From positions 1-59,188 of the forward strand of contig DLDU01000025.1 of the NCBI GenBank assembly GCA_002481295.1: 59,188 nucleotides of DNA. Reading direction: 5' to 3'. The translations under genes and the position numbers were made by a program. Of this stretch, positions 34,578 through 42,968 are shown in pieces (the stretch's first letter is position 1; every line of letters starts with the position of its first letter). The notes beneath the pieces are model-generated. The model ran no database searches and was not told the origin of the DNA. It saw only the letters and a list, made by a program, of their open reading frames with translations. The stretch comes from Prevotella sp. UBA7764. GTDB taxonomy: Bacteria; Bacteroidota; Bacteroidia; Bacteroidales; Bacteroidaceae.

Positions 34578-34605
34578 AGGGAGAGCCAAACGCTCTCCCT
34601 TTTTC
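34578..34605 (+). terminator. Terminator of the tRNA operon
   Basis: AGGGAGAGC / GCTCTCCCT 9-bp stem, 5-nt loop, then TTTTTCGTT. It lies 5 nt past tRNA-Lys. Confidence 0.92.
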
Positions 34606-34721
34606 GTTAGCTTCCAGTCAATTAGTTGATAAAACACTGATTCTCAGTTGCTTCGAGGGATTGAAATCAAGTGGACACGCTACGACATGATACGACAGGG
34701 ATTGTCAGCTTACGACATAGT

Positions 34722-34757
34722 TTTGATACTCTGTTTGATACCCTGCTCGATACCCCT
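34722..34757 (+). repeat. Three 12-bp direct repeats (TTTGATACCCTG-type)
   Basis: TTTGATACTCTG, TTTGATACCCTG and CTCGATACCCCT sit back to back, and GGTATCAA follows in inverted orientation at 34763. Just before them TACGACA occurs three times (34681-34719). Such arrays resemble recombinase or replication-protein binding sites. Confidence 0.6.
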
Positions 34758-34808
34758 TCTCTGGTATCAATTCCTATCTGTTGTTCAATCGTACTTATTG
34801 GTAAAAGT

Positions 34809-34937
34809 ATGAACAATTTATCTGTTCGGCTGGTCTTTGATAGAAAGCATACTCCCTTTTTTCATACCTGTACGTCACCCCCGTATTTCCCCATCTGCCC
34901 TACAGCTCATTCTTATTTCTTTTACGAATCTATGTAA
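34809..34937 (+). pseudogene. Possible N-terminal remnant of a tyrosine recombinase
   Basis: The frame begins MNNLSVRLVFDRKHTP. This resembles the arm-binding start of Bacteroidetes integrases (family pattern 'M..vtvrLVFDRK'). After 'RKHTP' the sequence becomes unrelated (FFHTCTSPPYFPICP) and stops at 34937, giving 42 codons. No catalytic domain follows. Location downstream of two tRNAs fits the remains of an integrated element, though the match is short. The 34938-35129 region contains nothing else that I can assign. Confidence 0.35.
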
Positions 34938-35159
34938 TCGGAATTGCTCAACAACGAGAAGGAGATTCTAAACCTTTGTAGTGCTATTCTCATAATTTTA
35001 AATACAGCAACGTGTGCAAAGGCAGCAAACAAGGGATAAAACAACACCACCACGACCTTTCTATCGCTCTTTTGCACAAAGAACTGCATTTTATTGCCAC
35101 AAAAAAGTAAATATTCCAAATATTTTATGTAAGTTTGCCATAAATATAATCAAGTCACC

Positions 35160-38100
35160 ATGAAACAACACCTATTCTCTGACAAAGCAACTGCTTTTCG
35201 ACAGTTAGCGTGGGCACTGCTATTGCTCTGCCTCTACCCCCTCACAGCCTCCGCCCAGCAGCAAGACAAGTTGCTCACGCTCCTTCGTGACCGGCTGAAA
35301 TACAACTTCGCCGAGCTGCAAAAGCAGGCGGTGAAGCCCTATTTCATGAGCTATCGCGTGGAGGACAACGACACGCACACGATCACCAGTGCCTTCGGCG
35401 TGCTCAACGGCAACAACGACAGTCACATGCGATCGTTTATCCCACAGGTACGCGTCGGTTCCATGGCACTTGACAACTACAAGGACGATACCGACAGCAG
35501 ACGCCAGCAGGGAGCCACACTGCCCTTTGACGACACTGCCACCGACGGCATCACCACCAACTTCTGGCAAGCCACGATGGCTGCCTACGACGGTGCTGTG
35601 GAGGCATACGAGGACGCCAAGAGCAAGGCCGCCACGTCAGCCGCCGACGAGGACAAGGCACCCTGCTTCTCCAAAGCACCGGCCGAGCGCTACTACGAAG
35701 AGCCGCTTGATCCCACCACGACGAAGCTCGACGACCAGCAATGGGTCAAGAAGCTCAATGCCGTCAGCGCCGTGTTCAAAGCGGATCCTACCCTTCAGAA
35801 CGGTACGGCAGCACTGATCTATGAGGTCAACCGATCCTATCTCGTCAACACCGACGGCACCGAGGTGGTGCAGAACCGGCGCTCGGCGCGCATTGTCATC
35901 CTCGCGCAGGCCATGGCCGACGACGGCATGATGCTGCCTGTGTTGCAGGACTTCTTTGCCTTCAACCCCGACTCGCTGCCCTCTGAGGAGCGTCTCGTCA
36001 GCGCAGCACAAGACCTGCTCAAACGTGTACAAGCCCTGAAGGCTGCTCCCGTCGCCAATCCCTATACCGGTCCGGCCATCCTCTCGGGTCCGGCTGCCGG
36101 CGTCTTCTTCCATGAGATCTTCGGTCATCGTCTCGAAGGCCACCGCCTCAAGAAAGGCGGCGAGACCTTTAAGAATATGGTCGGCAAGCAAGTGCTGCCC
36201 ACCACCTTCAACGTCTATTGCGATCCTACGCTGCGCCACTATGCCGGCGTGGACATGAACGGCAGCTACCGCTACGACGACGAAGGCGTGAAAGCCCGTC
36301 GCGTCGACAATGTCGTAAACGGCGTGCTGCGCTCCTTCCTCATGAGCCGCAAGCCCATCGACGGCTTCCCCGAGAGCAACGGACACGGCCGCGCTGACCT
36401 GAAAAGCGATCCCGTCAGCCGACAGTCCAACCTGATCGTGGAGACCACCAAGTCCTATACAGATGCCCAGCTGCGCGACATGCTCATCCGCGAGGCCAAG
36501 CGGCAGGGCAAGCCCTACGGCTATTTCTTCCGTACGGTGACGAGCGGCTACACGATGACGGGCGAAGGCGGAAGCATCAACTCGTTCAACGTCACGCCCG
36601 TGGAGGTCTACCGTGTCTTTGTCAACGGCAAGCCCGACGAGCTCGTGCGTGGTGTGAGCCTCATCGGCACACCGCTCTCGATGTTCTCCCATATCCAGGC
36701 AGCAGGCGACCGTCCCGCCGTGTTCACCGGCAGCTGTGGCGCAGAGTCGGGTTGGGTGCCCGTGACAGCCTGCGCCCCCGCCGTCTTTGTCAGTCAGATA
36801 GAGACCCAACGTGCACAGAAGACCGACTTCGTACCGCCGATCCTCAAGGCTCCTATATATAATAAGGAGTACCAACCGCTCACCAATGCTATCGGCAAGG
36901 ATGTCGACAACGTGATCTTCACCGCCATGAGCGACGACATGAAACGGTCGATGGACAGCCTGCAACTCGAAGGATCGCCCAAGCCGTTTTATCTCGACAT
37001 GATGGCTACACGCTCACGTGGTTTCGACATCACCGGCGAATTGGGTGGCATCTCCTTGAGCGACCAGACACCGTGGCACACCTATCTGTCCACCCATCTG
37101 CTTCTCGGCAACTATAAGAGTACCAACGAACTGCCGGGACAAGAGAACGTGCTCGGACTCAACAATGGCGAACAAGTCGACTACAACGACATCCGCCGCG
37201 CCTTCTGGCAACTCAACGACGCCGCCTATAAGCAGGCTGTGGTATTGCAGGCACAGAAGAACTCTTACTTGAAACAGAATCCTCCCTCGCTCGATCTGTC
37301 AAAGCTCCCCAACCTGCAACCGATGAAGCCTGCCACGCAGATCGTCGACGACAACTCCGGCTTCGACATCGAAATGCCAAGGTTGGAGCAGACCGCCAAG
37401 CGCCTCTCTGCCGTCTTTGAGCACTATCCCAAGCTCTATTACACCTCGGTGAAGATCAGCGGAGAGCAGATGGTCTCTTACCGCCTGACATCTGAAAACG
37501 TGAAGATCAAGCAGCCCCATCACCGTGTCATCATCACTGCCGAAGCCTACTTCCGCGATGCCGACCAGGTGGAGCAAAGCGATGACTACACCTTCGCCTA
37601 CGAGAGTACGGCTGAGATCCCTGCCGACGACGTGCTGGAAGCTCAGGTACGCGCCTTTGCCGACAGCTGCATGACGCTCTGTCAGGCACCCGCTATGCCG
37701 AAATACTACAAGGGTCCGGCCCTCTATGTCGACGGTGCCGCCATGAACTCTCTCGTCGACAACCGACTGATCTCAGAGCCTTCCTACGAAGAAAATGGCG
37801 ACGACATCGGACAGAAGATCGGTGAGCCCTTCATCAGCAACATGATCTCTATCGTCAACCGCAACGACCTGAAGACCTACGAGGATCAGCCGGTCTATGG
37901 CCACACGACGGCAGATGCCGACGGCGTGACACCGGCTCCACAGTTCACGCTCATCGACCATGGCGTGCTGAAGGCCAAACTCAACGGTGCCGCACCTACG
38001 CTGTTCGCTCCCGCCACCACGGGCAGTGCACGTTTCTTCAACGATCCCGACAAGCCAAGCATCGGCACGGGCTTCAACACCATGCAGGTGCAGGCTACAT

Positions 38101-38459
38101 CGACCACACCGGAGAAAGACATGTTGAAACTGCTCATCAAACAGGCAAAGAAACGGAACCTGCCCTTCGCCTACATCGTGGAGATGCCGCTCCGTCAGTC
38201 TGCCACACGACTCTACCAGGTCGACGTGAAGACGGGAGCCATGAAACTGATGAAGACTGACCAGAACATGACACCATCAGACGATGAGCTGATGAATATC
38301 CTCGCCGTTTCGAACAAGGAGAATCTCTTCAACGTCATCAATCCTTATACGTTCACCGTCATCTATCCACACAGTTTCCTGCTCAACGAGATCGAGCTCA
38401 ACAAGGCTACCATGGAGGTGCAGAAAGAGTTCGAGATCCCGTACCCGGTTAGCGAATGA
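35160..38459 (+). CDS. Secreted TldD/PmbA-type protein, tandem fusion with one active-site half
   Basis: 1099 residues, about twice the usual length. A signal peptide ends near 'TASAQQQ' (about 33). The first half (35-600) is TldD-like: it carries 'GVFFHEIFGHRLEGHR', the HExxxH zinc motif at 318-323, then 'SNGHGRADL' and 'TVTSGYTMTGEGGSINSF'. The second half repeats the layout: 'AKRLSAVFEHYPKLYYTSVK', 'HHRVIITAEAYFRDADQ', 'YYKGPALYVDGAAMNSLVDN' (about 850-867) aligns with 'PYTGPAILSGPAAGVFFHEI', but the HExxxH motif is absent. TldD pairs with motif-less TldE/PmbA in E. coli, so this may be a covalent version of that pair exported to the periplasm. A -7-like TAAGTTTG lies at 35130. Confidence 0.85.
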   Translation: MKQHLFSDKATAFRQLAWALLLLCLYPLTASAQQQDKLLTLLRDRLKYNFAELQKQAVKPYFMSYRVEDNDTHTITSAFGVLNGNNDSHMRSFIPQVRVGSMALDNYKDDTDSRRQQGATLPFDDTATDGITTNFWQATMAAYDGAVEAYEDAKSKAATSAADEDKAPCFSKAPAERYYEEPLDPTTTKLDDQQWVKKLNAVSAVFKADPTLQNGTAALIYEVNRSYLVNTDGTEVVQNRRSARIVILAQAMADDGMMLPVLQDFFAFNPDSLPSEERLVSAAQDLLKRVQALKAAPVANPYTGPAILSGPAAGVFFHEIFGHRLEGHRLKKGGETFKNMVGKQVLPTTFNVYCDPTLRHYAGVDMNGSYRYDDEGVKARRVDNVVNGVLRSFLMSRKPIDGFPESNGHGRADLKSDPVSRQSNLIVETTKSYTDAQLRDMLIREAKRQGKPYGYFFRTVTSGYTMTGEGGSINSFNVTPVEVYRVFVNGKPDELVRGVSLIGTPLSMFSHIQAAGDRPAVFTGSCGAESGWVPVTACAPAVFVSQIETQRAQKTDFVPPILKAPIYNKEYQPLTNAIGKDVDNVIFTAMSDDMKRSMDSLQLEGSPKPFYLDMMATRSRGFDITGELGGISLSDQTPWHTYLSTHLLLGNYKSTNELPGQENVLGLNNGEQVDYNDIRRAFWQLNDAAYKQAVVLQAQKNSYLKQNPPSLDLSKLPNLQPMKPATQIVDDNSGFDIEMPRLEQTAKRLSAVFEHYPKLYYTSVKISGEQMVSYRLTSENVKIKQPHHRVIITAEAYFRDADQVEQSDDYTFAYESTAEIPADDVLEAQVRAFADSCMTLCQAPAMPKYYKGPALYVDGAAMNSLVDNRLISEPSYEENGDDIGQKIGEPFISNMISIVNRNDLKTYEDQPVYGHTTADADGVTPAPQFTLIDHGVLKAKLNGAAPTLFAPATTGSARFFNDPDKPSIGTGFNTMQVQATSTTPEKDMLKLLIKQAKKRNLPFAYIVEMPLRQSATRLYQVDVKTGAMKLMKTDQNMTPSDDELMNILAVSNKENLFNVINPYTFTVIYPHSFLLNEIELNKATMEVQKEFEIPYPVSE

Positions 38460-38460
38460 T

Positions 38461-38560
38461 GAGTGTTGAATGTTGAATGATGAATGGATTCAATGTTGAA
38501 TGTTCAATGAAAACAATGATCAATGTTGAATGCTCAATGTTAAATATTGAATGGAGAATG
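38461..38560 (+). repeat. GTTGAATG/CAATGTTGAATG simple repeats
   Basis: Variants of CAATGTTGAATG, GTTCAATG and GATGAATG recur about nine times in 100 nt. A shorter relative (GCTGAATGATGAATGGTGAA) is at 53831, also 5' of a gene on the other strand. This array separates the TldD-type gene from the phosphatase. Confidence 0.7.
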
Positions 38561-38590
38561 TAGATAAGAGCTAAAAAGAAGTCATATAAT

Positions 38591-39883
38591 ATGCAGATGA
38601 GAAAGATTTTCATTGCCATGCTGCTCGTGCTCACGATGCCGGCCATGGCGCAAAGAGCAAAAGAGGAAATCAAGGCCGACCGCAATCTCGCGGCCAGCAA
38701 CTATCTCGCCTATCCCGGACCGAAACAGAAGCTGACCAAGGCACCGGAAGGCTACACACCTTATTATATTAGTCACTACGGCCGCCACGGATCACGCTAT
38801 CTCATCAGTCCAGCCCAATACAGCGACGCGGTGAACATCCTGGCCAAAGCCGACAGCCTCGGCAAGCTCTCGCCACGCGGTCACGACGTGCTCGACAAAG
38901 TAAGAATACTGGTCGCTGAAGCGCAGGGACGCTTAGGTGAGCTGACACCATTAGGCGCTGAGCAGCACCGCGGCATCGCCCACCGCATGTACATGCGCTT
39001 CCCGCAGGTATTCAACGGCAACGTGCACGTCGACGCACGCTCCACCATCGTCATCCGCTGCATCCTCTCCATGGAGAATGAGCTCATGGAACTGGCCCGT
39101 CTCAACCCACGCATGGTCATCACCAGCGACGCCAGTCAGCACGACATGTACTACATGAACGATGAGCACGGTAAATACAACAAGCTGCGCGACACGCCGG
39201 AGGCCCGTCAGGCACTCGCCGACTTCAACAAGAACCATGAGAACTACAGCCATCTGATGGGACTGCTCTTCAACGACACGGCCTACGCCCACACCATCGA
39301 TGCCAACAAGCTCGGACAGCGTCTCTTTGACCTGGCCGCCAACATCCAGAGCACGGAACTCAGACATAAGTTCAGCCTCTGGCCGATCTTCACCGACAAT
39401 GAGGTCTATGACTCCTGGCAACGCAAGAATGCGATGTGGTATATGTATTACGGTCCCTCACGACAGGCTCACAGCTATGGACTGCTCACGCAAGCCAACC
39501 TGCTGAACAATATCATCACGACGGCCGACAGCTGTCTGCTTCTCCAGCATCCCGGTGCTACGCTGCGCTTTGCCCATGAGTCGGATGTCATGCCACTGGT
39601 GTGCCTGCTCAACCTCAACCACTACGGCGAGACCATCGACGACCTCGAACAGCTCGATGACCGCGGATGGAACAACTACGACATCTATCCCATGGCATGC
39701 AACGTGCAGTTCATCTTCTATAAGCCCAACACGGCCACGGATCTCACCAATGCCGACATCCTCGTCAAGGTGCTCCTCAACGAAAACGAAGCCACATTGC
39801 CTATCTCTACAGACAAAGCACCTTACTACCACTGGAAAGATGTGCATGCCTATCTCCTTCATCGGTTGGAGCAATTAAAATAG
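38591..39883 (+). CDS. Histidine-type acid phosphatase (MINPP/phytase-like)
   Basis: 430 residues. A signal peptide (MRKIFIAMLLVLTMPAMAQ, after a Met-Gln) targets it to the periplasm or outside. The clade-2 histidine phosphatase motif 'YGRHGSRYL' places the phospho-acceptor His at 66 with Arg65 and Arg69. The proton donor region is 'LRFAHESDVMPLVC' (HE/HD motif). 'SDASQHDMYYMNDEHGKY' matches the conserved 'QHDMYYMN' of Bacteroides MINPP-like enzymes. The likely substrates are inositol polyphosphates or other phosphomonoesters. A start at 38600 (MRKIF) is possible instead of 38591 (MQMRKIF). Confidence 0.85.
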   Translation: MQMRKIFIAMLLVLTMPAMAQRAKEEIKADRNLAASNYLAYPGPKQKLTKAPEGYTPYYISHYGRHGSRYLISPAQYSDAVNILAKADSLGKLSPRGHDVLDKVRILVAEAQGRLGELTPLGAEQHRGIAHRMYMRFPQVFNGNVHVDARSTIVIRCILSMENELMELARLNPRMVITSDASQHDMYYMNDEHGKYNKLRDTPEARQALADFNKNHENYSHLMGLLFNDTAYAHTIDANKLGQRLFDLAANIQSTELRHKFSLWPIFTDNEVYDSWQRKNAMWYMYYGPSRQAHSYGLLTQANLLNNIITTADSCLLLQHPGATLRFAHESDVMPLVCLLNLNHYGETIDDLEQLDDRGWNNYDIYPMACNVQFIFYKPNTATDLTNADILVKVLLNENEATLPISTDKAPYYHWKDVHAYLLHRLEQLK

Positions 39884-39915
39884 GCTGCCTTAGCTCCAGA
39901 TGATGGACCTGTGAC

Positions 39916-39956
39916 TGTTCAGCAAATTTCCCGGTGTGAGATATATTCGCTGAACA
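39916..39956 (+). terminator. Hairpin after the phosphatase gene
   Basis: TGTTCAGC pairs with GCTGAACA across a 25-nt loop, 33 nt after the stop. There is no T-run, so termination is tentative. Confidence 0.4.
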
Positions 39957-40057
39957 GATACGCTTCTGTCCCATGATTAGAAAAATCATTAAAAAGCGAC
40001 AAAACCTTAATCTTTCTTGCTGAAAATGAGTAATTTTGCAGTATGATAATCAATGTA

Positions 40058-40624
40058 ATGGACTTGGTACAGCTCAAAGCCTACGCCCGCCAGTATGGTG
40101 TGGCGCTGGCTTTGGTGTGGACTGCCAGCTTCTTGAGCATCGTCTTTGCTCCTGCCTCCGTGTTGGGCAGTCTGCTGGCGCTGAGCACACCGATCGTTGT
40201 GGGCTGGTTTTTAGTGCGCTTTCGCAACGACGCTTTGGACGGGCATATCTCCTTCCGTCGCGGCTATGCGTTTAGTTGCTATACGTTTTTCTATGCGTCT
40301 CTGCTCTTTGCGGCCGTGCAGTTTGTTTATCTCCGCTTCTTCGACCATGGCGCTTTCATGGCTATGCTCGGCGCGTCGATCAAGACGATGGAGGATGTCT
40401 ACCGCCAAGAAGGTGCCGCTGCCTTGCAGGCTGTGGAGCAGATGAAGCAGACCATCGGCATGGTGGGACAGCTCTCGCCCTTGCAGCTGACCTTCGTCGT
40501 CATGATGGACAACCTCTTCATAGGCGCGCTGCTCAGCCTGCCCATTGCGCTGGCGTGCCGGACAAAGGCTTACATGCCCACCAACGGACAAGAGAACCAC
40601 GGACAGCACGAGCACGCTGAATAG
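40058..40624 (+). CDS. DUF4199-family membrane protein
   Basis: 188 residues from the ATG at 40058 (MDLVQLKAYARQYG). I prefer it to the ATG at 40043 because a TAATTTTG -7-like box at 40031-40038 would start transcription at about 40045. Four hydrophobic segments (about 15-35, 38-52, 70-92, 148-172) fit the DUF4199 layout, including 'GHISFRRGYAFSCYTFFYAS' and 'PLQLTFVVMMDNLFIGALLS'. In Bacteroidetes DUF4199 genes commonly sit before a GT2 glycosyltransferase, as here (51 nt gap). Function is unknown; a role in cell-envelope glycosylation is inferred from this pairing. Confidence 0.8.
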   Translation: MDLVQLKAYARQYGVALALVWTASFLSIVFAPASVLGSLLALSTPIVVGWFLVRFRNDALDGHISFRRGYAFSCYTFFYASLLFAAVQFVYLRFFDHGAFMAMLGASIKTMEDVYRQEGAAALQAVEQMKQTIGMVGQLSPLQLTFVVMMDNLFIGALLSLPIALACRTKAYMPTNGQENHGQHEHAE

Positions 40625-40674
40625 CACCAAGCAAAACACTTACCAACCACCTAAAAAAGAAAGAAAACATCATC

Positions 40675-41628
40675 ATGGATATATCTGTTGTAGTACCCCT
40701 TTTCAATGAGGCAGAATCGCTGCCGGAACTGCACGCCTGGATCCAGCGCGTCATGCAAGCCAACAACTTCTCTTACGAGATCATCTTTGTCAACGACGGT
40801 TCCACTGACAACTCCTGGGACGTCATCGAGGAGCTGTCGAAGAAGGACGGCAACGTCAAGGCTATCAAGTTCCGGCGCAACTACGGTAAGAGCCCGGCTC
40901 TCTACTGCGGTTTTAAGAAGGCTCAGGGCAATGTGGTCATCACCATGGACGCTGACCTCCAGGACTCGCCCGACGAGATCCCGGGCCTCTACCACATGAT
41001 CAAGGATGAAGGCTATGACCTCGTCTCGGGCTACAAGCAGAAACGCTATGACCCGCTGTCGAAGACAATTCCTACGAAGCTCTTCAACGCTACGGCGCGC
41101 AAGATCTCGGGAATCCACAATCTCCATGACTTCAACTGCGGACTGAAGGCTTACCGCCGCGACGTAGTGAAGAATATTGAGGTCTATGGAGAGATGCACC
41201 GATATATCCCATATCTGGCCAAGAACGCCGGATTCACCAAGATCGGGGAGAAAGTCGTGCACCATCAGGCCCGTAAATACGGTCACTCGAAGTTCGGCAT
41301 CAACCGTTTCTTCAATGGTTATCTCGATTTGCTGACGCTGTGGTTTCTCACCAACTTTGGCAAGAAACCGATGCATGTCTTTGGTTTCATCGGCAGCATC
41401 GTCTTTTTCATCGGCTTCCTCTCGCTCTGCTGGCTCTTCGGTGAGAAGATCTATAACCTCTGCAACGGTGTCTATGGCGATCTGCTCAGCCAGCACGCCT
41501 CGTTCTTCGTGGCGCTCACGGCACTCATCCTCGGCTCGCAGTTCTTCCTCGCCGGCTTCATCGGTGATCTGATCAGCAGGCAAAACCCAAGCAGGAATGA
41601 CTATCAGATTGAGAAGGAAATAGATTAA
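40675..41628 (+). CDS. GT2 glycosyltransferase, polyprenyl-phosphate glycosyl type
   Basis: 317 residues. The GT2 domain (1-230) has 'DISVVVPLFNEAESLPELHA', 'IIFVNDGSTDNSWDVI' (nucleotide-binding), 'VITMDADLQDSPDEIPGLYH' (the DxD-containing 'DADLQ' motif), and 'HDFNCGLKAYRRDVV'. Two C-terminal transmembrane helices (about 235-260, 280-305) resemble DPM1/GtrB-type enzymes, which charge a lipid phosphate carrier with a sugar at the cytoplasmic face. The lipid and sugar cannot be determined here. It follows the DUF4199 gene. Confidence 0.9.
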   Translation: MDISVVVPLFNEAESLPELHAWIQRVMQANNFSYEIIFVNDGSTDNSWDVIEELSKKDGNVKAIKFRRNYGKSPALYCGFKKAQGNVVITMDADLQDSPDEIPGLYHMIKDEGYDLVSGYKQKRYDPLSKTIPTKLFNATARKISGIHNLHDFNCGLKAYRRDVVKNIEVYGEMHRYIPYLAKNAGFTKIGEKVVHHQARKYGHSKFGINRFFNGYLDLLTLWFLTNFGKKPMHVFGFIGSIVFFIGFLSLCWLFGEKIYNLCNGVYGDLLSQHASFFVALTALILGSQFFLAGFIGDLISRQNPSRNDYQIEKEID

Positions 41629-41644
41629 AAGACCCTCTAACTCT

Positions 41645-41676
41645 AGACTCTCTCTAGCTCTCCCTAAGAGGGAGAG
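41645..41676 (+). repeat. Left arm of an inverted repeat pair (CTCTAGCTCTCCC type)
   Basis: The 32-nt arm matches the reverse complement of 41772-41803 at 29 positions. It also contains an internal hairpin (CTCTCCCT-AA-GAGGGAGAG). It starts 17 nt after the GT2 stop. Confidence 0.8.
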
Positions 41677-41723
41677 AATTGCAATACCCGGCAACAATAA
41701 TAATAACATTGGTATCAACAAAT

Positions 41724-42260
41724 ATGCGAAATAACAATCATCCTTCCAATGGCTCCTTTCGATGGGCATTTCCCTCCCTTTTAGGGAGAGCTAGAGAGGG
41801 TCTGCTCTTTCTTCCTCTCTTTCTTTTGCTCTTCCTCGTCTCTTGCTCCTCCGTTGACTGCCCTCTTAACAACACGGTGTATGCCAACTATAAGCTCATG
41901 GGCAAGGTAACGACGCTGCCCGACACGCTCACCATCTGGACCAGCCGCAACGATGGCAACGATACCATACTCATCAACCAACAAGTCAACACCGACAGCT
42001 TCACGCTGCCCGTGAGCTACGCCCGTGACCGCGACATCCTCTACTTCCGTACCAACCACACCATGGACACGGTGACCATCGACAAGACCAACATCCCGCA
42101 CTTTGAGTCCGTGGACTGTGGCATGAACTATTTCCATGAGGTCAAAGGCATACACTACACACGCAATGCCATCGACTCCATCACCATCCAAAACCGCGAT
42201 ATCACCTATGATGCATCCAAGAAGCATTTCTATGTATATTTTAAGGAGTATCGTTATTAG
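41724..42260 (+). CDS. DUF6452-like lipoprotein
   Basis: 178 residues from ATG 41724; the more upstream ATG at 41679 lies within the spacer of an inverted repeat. The signal segment is unusual: polar 'MRNNNHPSNGSFRWA', then 'FPSLLGRAREGL' encoded by the repeat, then 'LFLPLFLLLFLVSCSSVDCP' with the lipidated Cys in 'LVSC'. The mature domain 'CPLNNTVYANYKLMG' ... 'DTLTIWTSRNDGNDTILINQ' is the DUF6452 pattern with its Cys-x(4)-Cys start. Function is unknown. It overlaps the following outer-membrane-type gene by 29 nt, and the two commonly occur together. Confidence 0.75.
   Translation: MRNNNHPSNGSFRWAFPSLLGRAREGLLFLPLFLLLFLVSCSSVDCPLNNTVYANYKLMGKVTTLPDTLTIWTSRNDGNDTILINQQVNTDSFTLPVSYARDRDILYFRTNHTMDTVTIDKTNIPHFESVDCGMNYFHEVKGIHYTRNAIDSITIQNRDITYDASKKHFYVYFKEYRY
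41772..41803 (-). repeat. Right arm of the inverted repeat, inside the lipoprotein coding region
   Basis: Inverse partner of 41645-41676 (29 of 32 identical) separated by 95 nt. It encodes 'PSLLGRAREGL' of the lipoprotein's signal region. Confidence 0.8.
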
Positions 42261-42957
42261 TCTCTTGATGCTCCTCGCTCCCGCCGTCTACGGTCAGAAG
42301 AAGGCGATGCAGAAGCAGCCGCAACAGCCACGCCACCTTTCCAAAGAGGAGCAGGAAGCCCTGCGGCGCAAGGAGATCGATGACTCCATACCCTTCTTCC
42401 GAGGCGTACAGGTTAAAGTCGACGCCATTGGACTCGTTCAGAAGGCCGTTTCGGATTACGGACAGTACGAAGCCGGCGTGCGCGTGAACTTCAAGGATAA
42501 GTATTTTCCCGTCGCGGAGTTTGGTCTTGGTAAGGCTGACCACCGCGAGGTGACGACGGCAATCAGCTATCACACCTCCGCACCTTACGCCAAGATTGGT
42601 ATGGACTTCAACATCATGAAGAACAAGCACGACATCTACCGTACCTATGTCGGTGCCCGCGTTGCCGGTACTTCCTTTAAATACGATGTCGACAATCCCG
42701 CCATCATCGACCCAGTCTACGGTGGCAACCATCCGGTGCACGAAGAGGGCGTGAAAGCCAAGTACACATGGATGGAAGCACTGGCGGGCATCGACGCGAA
42801 AATCTACGGGCCGATACACCTCGGCTGGAGCGTACGCTACTACCGCCGACTCTCCCACGACGACGGGCCGCTGGGCAACGTCTGGTATGTGCCGGGCTTC
42901 GGAAAGCAAGCCTCCACACGCATCGGTGGCACCTTCGACATCATTGTGGAACTTTGA
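42232..42957 (+). CDS. DUF6048-like outer-membrane beta-barrel-type protein
   Basis: 241 residues from ATG 42232 (MYILRSIVISLLMLLAPAVY), which supplies a clean signal peptide; the longer frame from 42136 lies in the preceding gene. After a basic/Gln-rich segment (KKAMQKQPQQPRHLSKEEQE) the domain runs as alternating beta strands: 'GVQVKVDAIGLVQKAVSDYG', 'QYEAGVRVNFKDKYFPVAEF', 'YAKIGMDFNIMKNKHDIYRT', 'IHLGWSVRYYRRLSH', 'ASTRIGGTFDIIVEL'. This is the DUF6048 pattern, probably a small outer-membrane barrel. The C-terminal aromatic/hydrophobic strand fits. It overlaps the lipoprotein gene by 29 nt. Confidence 0.78.
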   Translation: MYILRSIVISLLMLLAPAVYGQKKAMQKQPQQPRHLSKEEQEALRRKEIDDSIPFFRGVQVKVDAIGLVQKAVSDYGQYEAGVRVNFKDKYFPVAEFGLGKADHREVTTAISYHTSAPYAKIGMDFNIMKNKHDIYRTYVGARVAGTSFKYDVDNPAIIDPVYGGNHPVHEEGVKAKYTWMEALAGIDAKIYGPIHLGWSVRYYRRLSHDDGPLGNVWYVPGFGKQASTRIGGTFDIIVEL

Positions 42958-42968
42958 TCCTATGACCT

